Positions 9,289 to 18,143 are shown, counted from the stretch's first letter. The stretch: 64,000 nucleotides of DNA from Pacificoceanicola sp049803835 (GCF_049803835.1 NZ_JBNAGK010000010.1:124001-188000); one strand, 5' to 3'. A program made the numbers and translations. The notes: generated by a model not told the origin, from the sequence alone.

Positions 9289-10359
9289 TCAGGCCTTTAT
9301 GATCCGATTGACGTGACCCATCTTGCGCCCCGGCTTGGTCTCCGCCTTGCCGTAAAGGTGCAGGGCGCAGCTGCCGTCCTGTGCCAGTTCCGGCACGCGG
9401 TCCATGTCGTCGCCGATCAGGTTCTCCATGACCACGTCGCTGTGCCGGGACCCGTCACCCAGCGGCCAGCCTGCAACCGCGCGGATGTGCTGCTCGAACT
9501 GGCAGATGGCGCAGCCGTTCTGGGTCCAGTGCCCGGAATTGTGCACGCGCGGAGCGATTTCGTTGACGATAAGCTGCTGAGGAGTCACGAAAAGTTCGAC
9601 ACCCATGACGCCGACATAGTCGAGCGCGTTGAGGATGCGTCCTGCGAGCAGCACCGCGTCGGTTTGCAGCCGCGCGGGCAGCTTGGCCGGAACCGTCGTG
9701 GTCGAGAGGATGCCGTCCTTGTGGACGTTCTCGCCGGGGTCGTAGGCGGAGACCTGACCGTCCTGGCTGCGGGCGGCTATGACGCTGACTTCCAGGGAGA
9801 AATCGACGAAGCCTTCGAGGATCGACGGCGCGCCGTTCATGTCGGCCAGCGCCTGTTCGGCGTCGTCCGGGGATTTCAACCTGGCCTGTCCCTTGCCGTC
9901 ATAGCCGAAGCGGCGGGTCTTGAGGATCGAGGGCGTGCCAATGGTTTCAAGCGCTTGCTTCAGGCTGGCTGCGTCGGTGATGTCGGCGAAGGGCGCGGTC
10001 GAAAGGCCGAGATCCTGCAGGAACGTCTTCTCCGTCAGCCGGTCCTGCGAGACGCGGAGCGCCTCGCGGTTCGGATGGATCGGCTTCAGGGACTCGAGGA
10101 TGTCGAGCGCGGACGTCGGAATGTTTTCAAACTCATAGGTGATGACATCGACGCTGGCGGCGAAAGCCCGAAGCGCCGCTTCGTCCTCGTAGGATGCCGT
10201 TGTCACCCGATGCGCGACGTCCCCCGCGGGCGGGTTCGCGCCCGGCTCGAAGATATGCGTCCTGAAGCCCAGACGGCTCGCCGCGACGGAGAGCATCCGG
10301 CCAAGCTGGCCTCCGCCGAGGATGCCGATGGTCGATCCGGTGGGGAGGGGCGTGGTCAT
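9289..10359 (-). CDS. purK: 5-(carboxyamino)imidazole ribonucleotide synthase PurK
   Basis: This 356-residue ATP-grasp enzyme opens with the nucleotide-fold motif TIGILGGGQLGRML and has PurK segments YEFENIP and FGYDGKGQ, with the metal/ATP-binding EIAPRVHNSGHWTQ toward the C terminus. It converts AIR, ATP and bicarbonate to N5-CAIR in purine synthesis; PurE then isomerises the product. It lies downstream of purE on the same strand, with a 144-bp gap that holds a tandem hairpin repeat, an unusually long gap for a purEK pair. Confidence 0.95.
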   Translation of the reverse strand: MTTPLPTGSTIGILGGGQLGRMLSVAASRLGFRTHIFEPGANPPAGDVAHRVTTASYEDEAALRAFAASVDVITYEFENIPTSALDILESLKPIHPNREALRVSQDRLTEKTFLQDLGLSTAPFADITDAASLKQALETIGTPSILKTRRFGYDGKGQARLKSPDDAEQALADMNGAPSILEGFVDFSLEVSVIAARSQDGQVSAYDPGENVHKDGILSTTTVPAKLPARLQTDAVLLAGRILNALDYVGVMGVELFVTPQQLIVNEIAPRVHNSGHWTQNGCAICQFEQHIRAVAGWPLGDGSRHSDVVMENLIGDDMDRVPELAQDGSCALHLYGKAETKPGRKMGHVNRIIKA

Positions 10360-10383
10360 GGGAGGCTCCGATGGCTTGGATTC

Positions 10384-10495
10384 GGTACAAATCGAGGCTT
10401 GTTTCGTACAGATTGCCCCCCGGCCTCAAGCGCCAATTCCGGGCGCCTCAGGCGGTTTGGTACAAAATGTCTCGAGTTTCGTACAGATTGCCCCC
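10384..10495 (-). repeat. Tandem imperfect repeat with conserved hairpins between purE and purK
   Basis: Two units start at 10384 and 10459 (75-bp period). Each has GGTACAAA, nine variable bases, and then a perfectly repeated 20-mer beginning GTTTCGTACAGATT and ending in five C (10401-10420 and 10476-10495). Read on the purEK strand, each can fold GTAC-g-AAA against TTT-GTAC, and the nine-base loop differs while the arms stay the same. The position between two co-transcribed genes suggests an RNA element (processing, attenuation or stability) or tandem protein-binding sites. Confidence 0.7.
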
Positions 10496-10503
10496 GGAAG
10501 GGC

Positions 10504-10998
10504 TCAGACCGCGTCCCGATCCGGCTCGTCCGCGATGGAGGCGGACAGATCGGCCCGCCACTGGTCCAGCCGTGCCGCCAACGCCTCGTCGTGCAGTGCG
10601 AGGATGCCCGCCGCCATCAGCCCGCCGTTCTTCGCCCCCGCAGCGCCGATGGCCATGGTGGCAACCGGGAAACCGCGAGGCATCTGGAGGATGGAATAGA
10701 GGCTGTCGACGCCGGACAGCGCCTTCGTCTGAACCGGAATGCCGATCACCGGCACGCGGGTCTTCGACGCCATCATGCCCGGCAGATGCGCCGCACCGCC
10801 CGCGCCCGCGATGATGACCTGCAAGCCGCGCTCGACGGCACTCTTGCCATAGGTCCAGAGCCGGTCGGGGGTGCGGTGGGCGGAGACGATCTTGGTCTCG
10901 TAGGGCACGCCAAGCTCATCGAGCACGTCCGCCGCTTCCTTCATGGTCGGCCAGTCCGACTGGCTGCCCATGATGATTCCGACCTTGATCTCTGCCAT
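10504..10998 (-). CDS. purE: N5-carboxyaminoimidazole ribonucleotide mutase PurE (class I)
   Basis: This 164-residue protein shows the class I PurE motifs in order: MGSQSDWPTM near the N terminus, VSAHRTPDRL with the catalytic His, and AGAGGAAHLPGM. It converts N5-CAIR to CAIR in de novo purine synthesis, and the class I type fits the presence of PurK, encoded next in the operon. The start ATG (complement at 10996-10998) gives a normal-length protein. Confidence 0.96.
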   Translation of the reverse strand: MAEIKVGIIMGSQSDWPTMKEAADVLDELGVPYETKIVSAHRTPDRLWTYGKSAVERGLQVIIAGAGGAAHLPGMMASKTRVPVIGIPVQTKALSGVDSLYSILQMPRGFPVATMAIGAAGAKNGGLMAAGILALHDEALAARLDQWRADLSASIADEPDRDAV

Positions 10999-11106
10999 TC
11001 ATACCTCCAGCAGTGGGAACTGTGGACTATACAGGCGAAGGTCAGGCGGGCAAGCGGGGCCGAAAAAACCCGCAGGATTTGTGAATTTTTAGCTACAGTC
11101 ACCCGG

Positions 11107-11331
11107 TCAGGCGATGATGTCCGGAGTCAGGCGGTCCTCGATGATCGCGATCTTGTCCTTGAGCAGCAGCTTCTTTTTCTTCAGCCGTTGCAGGGTGATC
11201 TGATCGGCGGTTCCGGTCGCCTGAAGGGCGCGGATGGCGTCATCAAGATCGCGGTGTTCGCGCTTGAACACCTCGAGCTCGACGCGCAGCACATCGTCCG
11301 TCTTCATCGAGATGTCGGAAGGCGCGTTCAT
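11107..11331 (-). CDS. YdcH/DUF465 family small protein
   Basis: This 74-residue, highly charged, probably helical protein has the segment VFKREHRDLDDAIRALQ followed by LQRLKKKKLLLKDKIAIIE, the basic coiled-coil signature of the YdcH (DUF465) family. The function is unknown. The start at 11331 is chosen because homologues begin at a comparable point; a start at 11367 would add 12 residues without family support. It is divergent from the hsp20 gene. Confidence 0.8.
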   Translation of the reverse strand: MNAPSDISMKTDDVLRVELEVFKREHRDLDDAIRALQATGTADQITLQRLKKKKLLLKDKIAIIEDRLTPDIIA

Positions 11332-11394
11332 GGTGGACCCCGGTTTCACTGGACAGACCTGTAACATAACGATTCTTTACGAATCCGCAAAGCC

Positions 11395-11423
11395 CTTGCT
11401 TTAGGCATTCCGCCTACCCATAT
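11395..11423 (+). promoter_or_regulatory. Heat-shock (RpoH-type) promoter candidate for hsp20
   Basis: CTTGCT (11395-11400) and CCCATAT (11417-11423), separated by 16 bp, resemble the RpoH consensus of a CTTG -35 and a CCCATnT-like -10. It lies about 70 bp upstream of the Hsp20 start on the same strand, which fits a small heat-shock gene. Confidence 0.5.
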
Positions 11424-11493
11424 TTTCTGCACGGGGGTCGCCGGAACGGGGCCTTCCGCCACATGACGGTCGCTTGAACCAAAGGACGTGTCG

Positions 11494-11904
11494 ATGACCA
11501 AGATGACGTTGGGGTCTTACCCGCATATGCTCGGATTCGAGCAACTGGAGCGCCTGCTGGAACGCACAGCCAAGAGCGCCGAGGGCTATCCGCCTTTCAA
11601 CATTGAACAGACCGCGCAGGATTCCTACCGCATCACGCTCGCCGTGGCGGGCTTTGCCGAGGGCGACCTGTCGATCACCGTCGAGGACCGCCAGCTGGTG
11701 ATCCGGGGTCGGCAGCGCGATGACGGCGCGGAGCGGGTGTTCCTGCACCGCGGCATCGCGGCGCGACAGTTCCAGCGCAGTTTCGTGCTCGCCGACGGTG
11801 TCGAAGTCGGCGAGGCGGTGATGGAGAACGGCCTGCTGCACGTCGACCTGACGATCCAGCGGCCGGAGACGATCGTGCAGACGATCCAGATCAGGAAGGG
11901 GTAA
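11494..11904 (+). CDS. Hsp20/alpha-crystallin small heat-shock protein
   Basis: This 136-residue protein has an alpha-crystallin domain at about residues 35-130 (YRITLAVAGF, EDRQLVIRGRQ, GIAARQFQRSFVLADGV, ENGLLHVDL), the pattern of the IbpA-like class. It should form oligomers that hold unfolding proteins in solution. AAGGA lies 8 bp ahead of the ATG at 11494; a GTG two codons earlier is less well placed. A DUF1150 gene follows after 4 bp and a terminator closes the pair. An RpoH-like promoter lies upstream. Confidence 0.92.
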   Translation: MTKMTLGSYPHMLGFEQLERLLERTAKSAEGYPPFNIEQTAQDSYRITLAVAGFAEGDLSITVEDRQLVIRGRQRDDGAERVFLHRGIAARQFQRSFVLADGVEVGEAVMENGLLHVDLTIQRPETIVQTIQIRKG

Positions 11905-11908
11905 GCAC

Positions 11909-12136
11909 ATGTATTCCAAGCATGACATGGCACAATTCGACCAGGGGCGGATCGTCTACGTGCGGCCCGTGAAGATCGACGAGCTGCCGCGCGAGGTTCG
12001 GGCGGAGATGGCCGGGCTCGACGAGATCTACGCGGTGCACAACGCCGACGGCGAGCGGCTGGCGCTGGTGAAGGACCGCAAGATGGCCTTCATCCTGGCC
12101 CGGCAGAACGATTTGGCGCCGGTCGCCGTACATTGA
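11909..12136 (+). CDS. DUF1150 family protein
   Basis: This 75-residue protein has the family pattern IVYVRPVKIDELP, YAVHNADGERLALVKDR and a final AFILARQNDLAPVAVH, which match DUF1150. It regularly accompanies Hsp20 genes in alphaproteobacteria and here starts 4 bp after that gene, so the two are translationally linked. A role in the stress response is inferred from this pairing; no biochemical function is known to me. Confidence 0.88.
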   Translation: MYSKHDMAQFDQGRIVYVRPVKIDELPREVRAEMAGLDEIYAVHNADGERLALVKDRKMAFILARQNDLAPVAVH

Positions 12137-12161
12137 GCTGAAATTGGCGCAAAGACCCGGT

Positions 12162-12188
12162 AAGCCCGCGATTTTCGCGGGCTTTTTT
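12162..12188 (+). terminator. Rho-independent terminator after hsp20-DUF1150
   Basis: AAGCCCGCGA-ttt-TCGCGGGCTT forms a perfect 10-bp stem followed by a run of T, starting 25 bp after the DUF1150 stop. Confidence 0.9.
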
Positions 12189-12247
12189 GTGGCTGCCGGC
12201 GCCCGGACTCGCCTATGATCGGGCGAACCGTTGCCAGGGAGGCCGCG

Positions 12248-12733
12248 ATGAGCGTCCAAGACCGTTATGCCCGTATCCAGATCGTTCTGCACTGGGCCAT
12301 CTTTTTGCTGTTTGTTTTCAACTATATCGTTTCGGACGACATGGGCCGTGCGCTGCGGACCAAGCTGGAGGGCGGCACGCCGGACAATTTCGTGGCGCTG
12401 ATCCATCCGCCGATCGGGATCACGCTCCTTGTGCTGATGGTGCTGAGGATCATCGCGCGGCTGTTTCTGGGCGCACCGGAGCCGGTCGACACCGGCAAGC
12501 CCCTGTTGGACAAGGCCGCCGCATGGACGCATATCGCGCTCTACGCGCTGCTGGTGCTCATCCCGGCCTCGGGCATTGCCGCCTGGCAGTTCGGCATTCG
12601 CGAGGCCGGGGAGGTGCACGAGATCACGGTGAACCTCGCGCTGATCCTGATCATCGCCCATTCGGCGGCGGCGCTGTTTCACCAGTTCGTGCTGAAGGAC
12701 GGTCTGCTGAACCGGATGCGGCCCGGGCGCTGA
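12248..12733 (+). CDS. Cytochrome b561 family membrane protein
   Basis: This 161-residue protein has four membrane segments and histidines placed as haem ligands in this family: HWAIFLL in helix 1, HPPIG before helix 2, HIALYALL in helix 3, and HSAAALFHQF in helix 4. It probably carries two b haems and moves electrons between quinol and a periplasmic or superoxide acceptor, as shown for E. coli CybB. AGGGAGG lies just ahead of the ATG at 12248. It is convergent with the M23 peptidase gene, 8 bp away. Confidence 0.87.
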   Translation: MSVQDRYARIQIVLHWAIFLLFVFNYIVSDDMGRALRTKLEGGTPDNFVALIHPPIGITLLVLMVLRIIARLFLGAPEPVDTGKPLLDKAAAWTHIALYALLVLIPASGIAAWQFGIREAGEVHEITVNLALILIIAHSAAALFHQFVLKDGLLNRMRPGR

Positions 12734-12741
12734 GCGGGACG

Positions 12742-13575
12742 TCAGGGCGCCCGCAGGATGCTGCCCTCGCGCGGACAGGCGACCGCCCCGCGCGGCGTGC
12801 GGAAGGCGATGCGCAGGCTTTCCTCGCCGTCGCGCGTGGTGCCTTTGGTCACAGCGAAGTGCAGATGCGGGCCGGTGGAATAGCCGGTGTTGCCGGAGTA
12901 CCCGATCAACTGGCCTTCGGCGATCTGGCTGCCGAGCGCGACGGCGACGCCGTTCTTCCTCAGGTGGTAATAGATGCCGAGGGTCCGGTCGGAATGCTGG
13001 AGGATGACGTAATTCGCGTCCTCCCCAAAGGACTTGCTGCGGCCGCCCCGGTTTGAGCCGGCCTTCACATCCACCACCCGCCCGGCACGGGCAGCGTGGA
13101 CCGGCGTGCCGGTGGGCATGTCGAAGTCGAGCGCGTTGCGCTCGTCCGGCGTGTGGGTGCGGCGGCTGTTGCAGCCTTGCGTGACGGCGAAGGCCGCACC
13201 GGATGCGAAGGGCGGGCGGTAGCGGTGCCCGCTCTCGCGGGCGGTGACATCACCACGACTCCAGTCGAAGGTATAGTCATACCGCCACGCCCGGGAGGGG
13301 TCCCGTTTGCTCAGGGTCATCAGCCTGCGCCGGTCGCTGCCGTTCAGGACAAGGGTGCGGGTGCTGTTGGTGTCGGCCCGGAGGTTCTCCATCTGAACGC
13401 GGATCGTGACGGTCACCGGCAGCAGCGGAAAGCGGTTGAGCAGGTAGAGGTCGATCTCGTTGCCGCGCTGCACCTCTTCGACGCAAATGCTCTGTTTTGC
13501 GGCGTCGCAGGTGATCTTGGCCGCGCCAAGGGTCGGGAGGAGGCAGAGGGCGGCCATCGCGAGGAGTCTGAACAT
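12742..13575 (-). CDS. Secreted M23 family metallopeptidase
   Basis: This 277-residue protein starts with a signal peptide (MFRLLAMAALCLLPTLGAA) and has a C-terminal LytM/M23 domain: the first metal region HTPDERNALDFD, and later GYSTGPHLHFAV with the HxH motif. It probably cuts peptidoglycan cross-bridges, or is an activator of such enzymes. The N-terminal third (about residues 20-120) is a beta-rich domain that I do not recognise. The start at 13575 is preferred over an upstream one at 13674 because it places the signal peptide at the N terminus. Confidence 0.87.
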   Translation of the reverse strand: MFRLLAMAALCLLPTLGAAKITCDAAKQSICVEEVQRGNEIDLYLLNRFPLLPVTVTIRVQMENLRADTNSTRTLVLNGSDRRRLMTLSKRDPSRAWRYDYTFDWSRGDVTARESGHRYRPPFASGAAFAVTQGCNSRRTHTPDERNALDFDMPTGTPVHAARAGRVVDVKAGSNRGGRSKSFGEDANYVILQHSDRTLGIYYHLRKNGVAVALGSQIAEGQLIGYSGNTGYSTGPHLHFAVTKGTTRDGEESLRIAFRTPRGAVACPREGSILRAP

Positions 13576-13812
13576 GGGGGTCCGTGGGCTGGTTGCGCCG
13601 GCAGGATAGCGGTGCGGACCCGGCGGGCAAGGGCGTGCCGGGTTTTCGGGCAGGGACGGGCGATCCTTTGCCAAAGCGGCACCACAGCTTATCCGTGCGG
13701 GTGATTTTTGTTTACACGTCAGGGTGACTTCGCGGATGGTGATTTTCCGGACACCCCCAGATTGTCTGACCGGCCCCGTGCCCGGTCCCCCGGATCCCCA
13801 AGGAGATGCGCC

Positions 13813-14727
13813 ATGACCACCGAACCCGATCCGAGCATCGAGATTGACCGCCTGCCAGGCGGCTTGCCGGAGCGGCTGCGCGATCCGTACCGGCTCTTGC
13901 GGATGGCGCTCGTGGTGTCGGTTCCGGTGCTTCTGTTGCTACTGACCGATCTGGGCGAGATCGTCCGCATGTGGTTCCTGCCGCTGGTCGGGGTTGCGGG
14001 GGCGCTGGTCGCCAACTCCACGGGAATTGGCGGCGGTGTGGTGTTCGTCCCGGCTTTCGACCGGCTCGGCCTGCCACAGCCGGAGATCGTCGGCACCAGC
14101 CTTCTGATCCAGTCCTTCGGCATGTCCATGGGCGCCCTGACGTTCCTCGCCCGGCGCCGGGCAGAGGGGCCGGTCCCGGGTTCGCTCTCGTCGCGCGACT
14201 ACCGGATGATCGCGCTGCTGGCGGTGGTGCCTGGCGTGCTCGGCGCGGTGGCGGCGACCCATGGCGGCGTGCGCCCGGACTTGCCGATCAAGATGATCTA
14301 CAAGGCCATTTCCCTTCTCCTCGTGGTGCTGATCATCGGCTCCTCCTTGACCCGGTTTCGGGGCGACGGGCGGTTTTCCCCGATGCTCGACGGGCCGATG
14401 CTGCTGGGCCTCGGCCTGCTCGGCGGGCTGTTCGTCGGGTGGATTTCCATCGGCGTCGGCGAGCTTGTCGGAGTCTATCTGCTGCTGCGCGGCTTTCGCA
14501 CATCGGAGGCCATCGGGCTTGCGGTGCTGATCACGGCGTTGACCGTGCTGGGGTTGCAGGCCACGCATTTTCCCGGGGTTCGCGCCGACGTGTCCTTCGG
14601 CCTGATGGTGACGTTGGGCGCATTGCCGGGGGCATTCCTTGCGCCGATGCTGTTGCAGAAGGTCGGGGCGCACCGGGTGAAGGCGTTCTGTGCCTTCTGG
14701 ATCGTGCTGTCGATTCTCGTGGCGTGA
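13813..14727 (+). CDS. TauE/SafE-family sulfite-exporter-like permease
   Basis: This 304-residue membrane protein has about eight helices and the two-half pattern of the TauE/SafE (DUF81) family, with GIGGGVVFVPAF in the first half and the related ISIGVGELVGVYLLL in the second. The family exports organosulfonates, sulfite or similar anions; the substrate here is not determined. AAGGAG lies 7 bp ahead of the ATG at 13813. A hairpin follows the stop, and then a long intergenic region leads to the polyketide island. Confidence 0.85.
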   Translation: MTTEPDPSIEIDRLPGGLPERLRDPYRLLRMALVVSVPVLLLLLTDLGEIVRMWFLPLVGVAGALVANSTGIGGGVVFVPAFDRLGLPQPEIVGTSLLIQSFGMSMGALTFLARRRAEGPVPGSLSSRDYRMIALLAVVPGVLGAVAATHGGVRPDLPIKMIYKAISLLLVVLIIGSSLTRFRGDGRFSPMLDGPMLLGLGLLGGLFVGWISIGVGELVGVYLLLRGFRTSEAIGLAVLITALTVLGLQATHFPGVRADVSFGLMVTLGALPGAFLAPMLLQKVGAHRVKAFCAFWIVLSILVA

Positions 14728-14734
14728 GCGCCAG

Positions 14735-14780
14735 GGCGAATCGCGACCGCCTCACGGCCCGCGATTCGCTCCGTCCGGAT
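14735..14780 (+). terminator. Hairpin terminator candidate after the TauE-type gene
   Basis: GCGAATCGCG (14736-14745) pairs perfectly with CGCGATTCGC (14760-14769) over a 14-nt loop, followed by GGATTTTC. It starts 8 bp after the stop and marks the left border of the accessory island. Confidence 0.6.
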
Positions 14781-15170
14781 TTTCATACCGCTGATTCGCG
14801 CGGGTTTCCGCGCACTTTTTAGGCGATTGCCCGGGTCGGGATCCGGGCCGCCCGCGCCCGAAAGAGCCGTCCATCACCCGCGACTCAGCGCCCGGCGCAG
14901 ACCCCTGTAAAACCGGCCTTTCCCTTGCCCCGCATGGCCCTGAGGTCTTGGGTCGAGGTGCCGAAAAGTCCGGATTACCCCACCGCGAAAATTCTTGGAA
15001 CAGAGCCTTGAAGGCGGGTCCAATCACGCTAGGTTCACGCAATTGCGAGAATTTTCTTTGACGTCAAAAACGTCTTGTGCCTATCGTCTAGGGCGAGTGG
15101 GAAAAGAAACCAAAACCTAAAATGTCTTTGTATTTCGGTGATTAACCGAATGGATCGGGAGTGGCGTGTC
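14776..15170 (+). promoter_or_regulatory. Regulatory region of the enediyne-type cassette
   Basis: I see no convincing gene in these roughly 400 bp. They contain an inverted pair, GAAAATTCT (14987-14995) and AGAATTTTC (15048-15056), a promoter candidate with TTGACG at 15058-15063 and TATCGT at 15082-15087 (18-bp spacing), and a small palindrome GACGT-N5-ACGTC (15060-15074) lying over the -35 element. CGAAAATT at 14986-14993 is the reverse complement of the core of the 16-bp motif found at 25913 and 37829. Together these suggest that the cassette is driven and regulated from here. Confidence 0.5.
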
Positions 15171-16232
15171 ATGCTCGATGTCCCTGTAAGTGTGCCAAAT
15201 TCCCGGAAAAGTGGTGATGTGATGAGCGAAACGCGGGCCGGAACGGCAGCATTGGACGCGGGCCAACAGCACGACCAAGGCGGTCTCGGTCTGCTGTCGG
15301 TGCTGCGGATCGACCTGCGCGAGGCTCTGTTCGAGACACGCGGGTTTGCTGCCCGCGATGGTGAGCGGCAGGCCCGGCTGGAGCGGTCGGCCGGGGCCTT
15401 TGTCGCCGGATACAACCGGGCGCTCTACCCGCGTGGGATGAATGATCTGTTGGACAACCGGGATCTGCCGCGCGCGCTTCGGGGGTTCTCCGTCGAAGGT
15501 TCGGCCATGGCGCTGGCGATTACCGACGCGTTTCCGTTCCGGCTGATTCGCGGGGCGCGGCTGGAGGCTTTCCTTGCTGCAGCGGCCGCGAACAACCCCT
15601 ATCTCGCGGCGGTCGGCGCCGGTTGGGCCATGGCCAAGACGCCGTGGCGGACCCGGGCGATCCTGCGGGCGCTGGACCCGGTTCTGGTCTCGCTGGCCTT
15701 CGACGGGCTGGGGTTCCACGACTGCTTCTTTCACCCGGAGCGCTTTGCCCGGGGTGCGCCGAAACGGCTTGGCCCGCTGGCGGCGCAGTCCTGGGACCGG
15801 GGCGCGGGGCGGGCGCTGTGGTTTGCCTCCGGCGGCGACGCGGCGAAGGCTTGGGAGACATTGACGACGTTCGCCCCGGCGCGGCGGAGCGACGTGGCGG
15901 CGGGCCTCGGCCTTGCCATGACCTACGCCGGCGGTCTGCCGGAAGATGAGGCCGCGGCCTTCGCGGCGGAGACCGGCGATTTGCGGCGCTGGCTGGCGCA
16001 GGGCTCCGCCTTCGCGCTGGAGGCGCATGTGCGGGCCGGGACCGATACGCCGCCGGTGCAGACGACCTTTGCCGCGCTCTCCGGCGTGGACCCCGAAACC
16101 GGCCTGCGGCTGGTGCGGCAGGCAATGCCCTCCGCGCCCGCGCCCTTGCCCCTCGCCGAGGCCTGCGCCCTGCACGAAGGCTGGCGCGAGCGCCTCTCCA
16201 CCGCTTTGACCGATCACAGGAAGGCCAAGTAG
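15171..16232 (+). CDS. Enediyne-cassette protein E3 (UnbL-like, DUF1702)
   Basis: This 353-residue protein matches the DUF1702 pattern: FETRGF near residue 65, a segment ending in AGAFVAGYNRAL, and LRGFSVEGSAMALAITD, then an Ala/Gly-rich alpha-helical remainder. DUF1702 proteins are the E3/UnbL component conserved beside enediyne polyketide synthases; the biochemical role is unknown. The start at 15171 has GGGAG nine bases upstream; an ATG at 15222 is the alternative and begins closer to the conserved part. It is the first gene of a tight unit with E4, E5, the megasynthase, a thioesterase and a regulator: its stop at 16230-16232 directly abuts the E4 start. Confidence 0.82.
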   Translation: MLDVPVSVPNSRKSGDVMSETRAGTAALDAGQQHDQGGLGLLSVLRIDLREALFETRGFAARDGERQARLERSAGAFVAGYNRALYPRGMNDLLDNRDLPRALRGFSVEGSAMALAITDAFPFRLIRGARLEAFLAAAAANNPYLAAVGAGWAMAKTPWRTRAILRALDPVLVSLAFDGLGFHDCFFHPERFARGAPKRLGPLAAQSWDRGAGRALWFASGGDAAKAWETLTTFAPARRSDVAAGLGLAMTYAGGLPEDEAAAFAAETGDLRRWLAQGSAFALEAHVRAGTDTPPVQTTFAALSGVDPETGLRLVRQAMPSAPAPLPLAEACALHEGWRERLSTALTDHRKAK

Positions 16233-18143
16233 ATGCAGCAATTTCCAAAGACCTACGCCGGTCGCTTCGTGGCGGGAGGCCTCGCGCTGACCCTGTTCGG
16301 GATCGCCTATGCGCCGCACCTCAAGGCCGTCGATCAGACGGGAATCGCGGAGCGGTTCCATTTCGTCGAACACCCGCTGGACCCGGCACGGGACCCGGGC
16401 ACCCGCATCCTGCGCGAGGTGCATCCGGATTACGCCCATATGGCCGGCTGGATCTCCTCCGTCGGGGCCTCCGTGGCGCTGGGCGATCTGGATGGTGACG
16501 GGTTGTCGAATGACGTCTGCCTCGTCGATCCGCGCAATGACAGCGTGACGCTGCGGCCCGTGACTGCCGATGCCGGGCAACGCTATCGTGCCTTCGAACT
16601 GGTGGCGGAGCGGGCGGTGGACGGCCCGCCGATTGCCCCCATGGGCTGCATTCTCGCGGATGTGGACGCGGACGGGGCGCAGGATGTGGTGGTCTACTAC
16701 TGGGGCCGGACGCCAGTGATCTTCCGTCAGGACGGGGCCCTGACGGCGGCGGGTTTCAAGCCCTTTGAACTCGCGAAAGGCGAGGTCTGGTACTCCAACG
16801 CCGGGGTGTTCACCGACATCGACGGCGACGGCTTCGGCGATCTGGCCTTCGGCAATTACTTCCCCGACGAGAGTGGCGTGCTCGACCCCTCGGGGTCGCG
16901 CCCGGTGGAGATGCAGCACTCCATGTCGCGGGCGTGGAATGCCGGGACCAACCGGCTGTTCCTGAACAGCGGCGCGGCGCGGGGCGTGCTGGCGCTGGGC
17001 GATGCCTCGGAGGCCTTCACCGAGCAGATGGCCAACGGCTGGACGCTGGCGCTGGCAGCGGCGGACCTGACCGGCGACGGGCTACCGGAGCTCTATGTCG
17101 GCAACGATTTCGGCCCGGACCGGATGCTGCTGAACCAGTCGGAGCCGGGCAAGGCACGGTTTACCGTGGTCGAGGCGCGGCGCGGGCTGACCGATCCGCG
17201 TTCGTCGGTGCTCGGGCATGACAGCTTCAAGGGCATGGGCGTCGATTTCGCCGACCTCAACGGCGACGGGCTGTTCGACATCTACGTCAGCAACATTGCG
17301 GAGGAATACGCGCTGCACGAAAGCCATTTCCTCTTCGTGCAGGAGCCGGGCGGCGACTGGTCCCGGTCCGCGCCGTTCCACAACGAAAGCGGGCGGCTTG
17401 GCCTTGCGCGATCCGGTTGGAGCTGGGACGCGAAGCTGGCCGATCTGGACAATGACGGCACGCTGGAGGCGTTGCAGGCGACCGGCTTCGTCGCCGGGGC
17501 GATCGACCGCTGGCCCGAGCTGCACGAGCTGGCCATGGGCAATGACGAGCTGCTGAAGTTCACCGGCGTCTGGCCGCAGCTGCTCAAAGGCGACGGGCTC
17601 TCCGGCGACCGCTCCGATGCCTTCTTCGTGCAGGACGCGGACGGCGTGTTCCACGACATGGCTTCGGTGGTTGGCCTCGGCACGCCGAAGGTGACACGCG
17701 GGATCGCGCTGGCGGATATCGACGGCGACGGCGATCTCGATTTTGCGCTGGCGCGGCAATGGGACGGGTCGGCGGTCTACGAAAACGCCGGGACGCAGTC
17801 AGGGCAGGCGCTTGATCTGGACCTGCGGCTGACCAATGCCAACGGCACCACGCGCCCCGCGATTGGCGCGGTGGTGCGGGTGCGCTTTCCCGATGGGCAT
17901 GTGGCCGTCGGGCTTGTGGACGGCAGCAACGGCCATTCCGGCTCCCGTGCGCCGCAGGTGCATGTCGGGCTGGGGCAAACGCCGCCCGAAACGCTTGAAA
18001 TCGAGGCGACCTGGCGCGACCGGGGTGGGCTGCGCAGCCAGACCTACCAGCTTGCGCCGGGGCGGCACAGCCTCGTGCTCGACGAGACCAGGAACGCAGA
18101 AAACGCTGATCTGACAATGCCGATGACGGAGTCCAAGCTATGA
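16233..18143 (+). CDS. Enediyne-cassette protein E4 (UnbV-like, CRTAC1 family beta-propeller)
   Basis: This 636-residue protein has an N-terminal hydrophobic segment (about residues 8-25), at least six FG-GAP/VCBS calcium-loop repeats (for example DLDGDG, DVDADG, DIDGDG, DLTGDG, DLNGDG, DLDNDG), which should build a beta-propeller, and a C-terminal ASPIC/UnbV domain (about 530-620; AIGAVVRVRFPDG, HVGLG). This architecture is the E4/UnbV component of enediyne loci. It is probably exported and calcium-bound; its task in the pathway is unknown. Eukaryotic CRTAC1 shares the fold. It follows E3 without a gap and overlaps E5 by 4 bp (ATGA), so translation is coupled. Confidence 0.87.
   Translation: MQQFPKTYAGRFVAGGLALTLFGIAYAPHLKAVDQTGIAERFHFVEHPLDPARDPGTRILREVHPDYAHMAGWISSVGASVALGDLDGDGLSNDVCLVDPRNDSVTLRPVTADAGQRYRAFELVAERAVDGPPIAPMGCILADVDADGAQDVVVYYWGRTPVIFRQDGALTAAGFKPFELAKGEVWYSNAGVFTDIDGDGFGDLAFGNYFPDESGVLDPSGSRPVEMQHSMSRAWNAGTNRLFLNSGAARGVLALGDASEAFTEQMANGWTLALAAADLTGDGLPELYVGNDFGPDRMLLNQSEPGKARFTVVEARRGLTDPRSSVLGHDSFKGMGVDFADLNGDGLFDIYVSNIAEEYALHESHFLFVQEPGGDWSRSAPFHNESGRLGLARSGWSWDAKLADLDNDGTLEALQATGFVAGAIDRWPELHELAMGNDELLKFTGVWPQLLKGDGLSGDRSDAFFVQDADGVFHDMASVVGLGTPKVTRGIALADIDGDGDLDFALARQWDGSAVYENAGTQSGQALDLDLRLTNANGTTRPAIGAVVRVRFPDGHVAVGLVDGSNGHSGSRAPQVHVGLGQTPPETLEIEATWRDRGGLRSQTYQLAPGRHSLVLDETRNAENADLTMPMTESKL

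Noticed and set aside
14752..15042. Small minus-strand frame between the TauE gene and the cassette
   Set aside because: No ribosome site or recognisable sequence; the region is better explained as promoter and operator DNA.
15117..16919. Antisense 600-codon frame opposite E3/E4
   Set aside because: A shadow of two genes with clear family matches on the plus strand.
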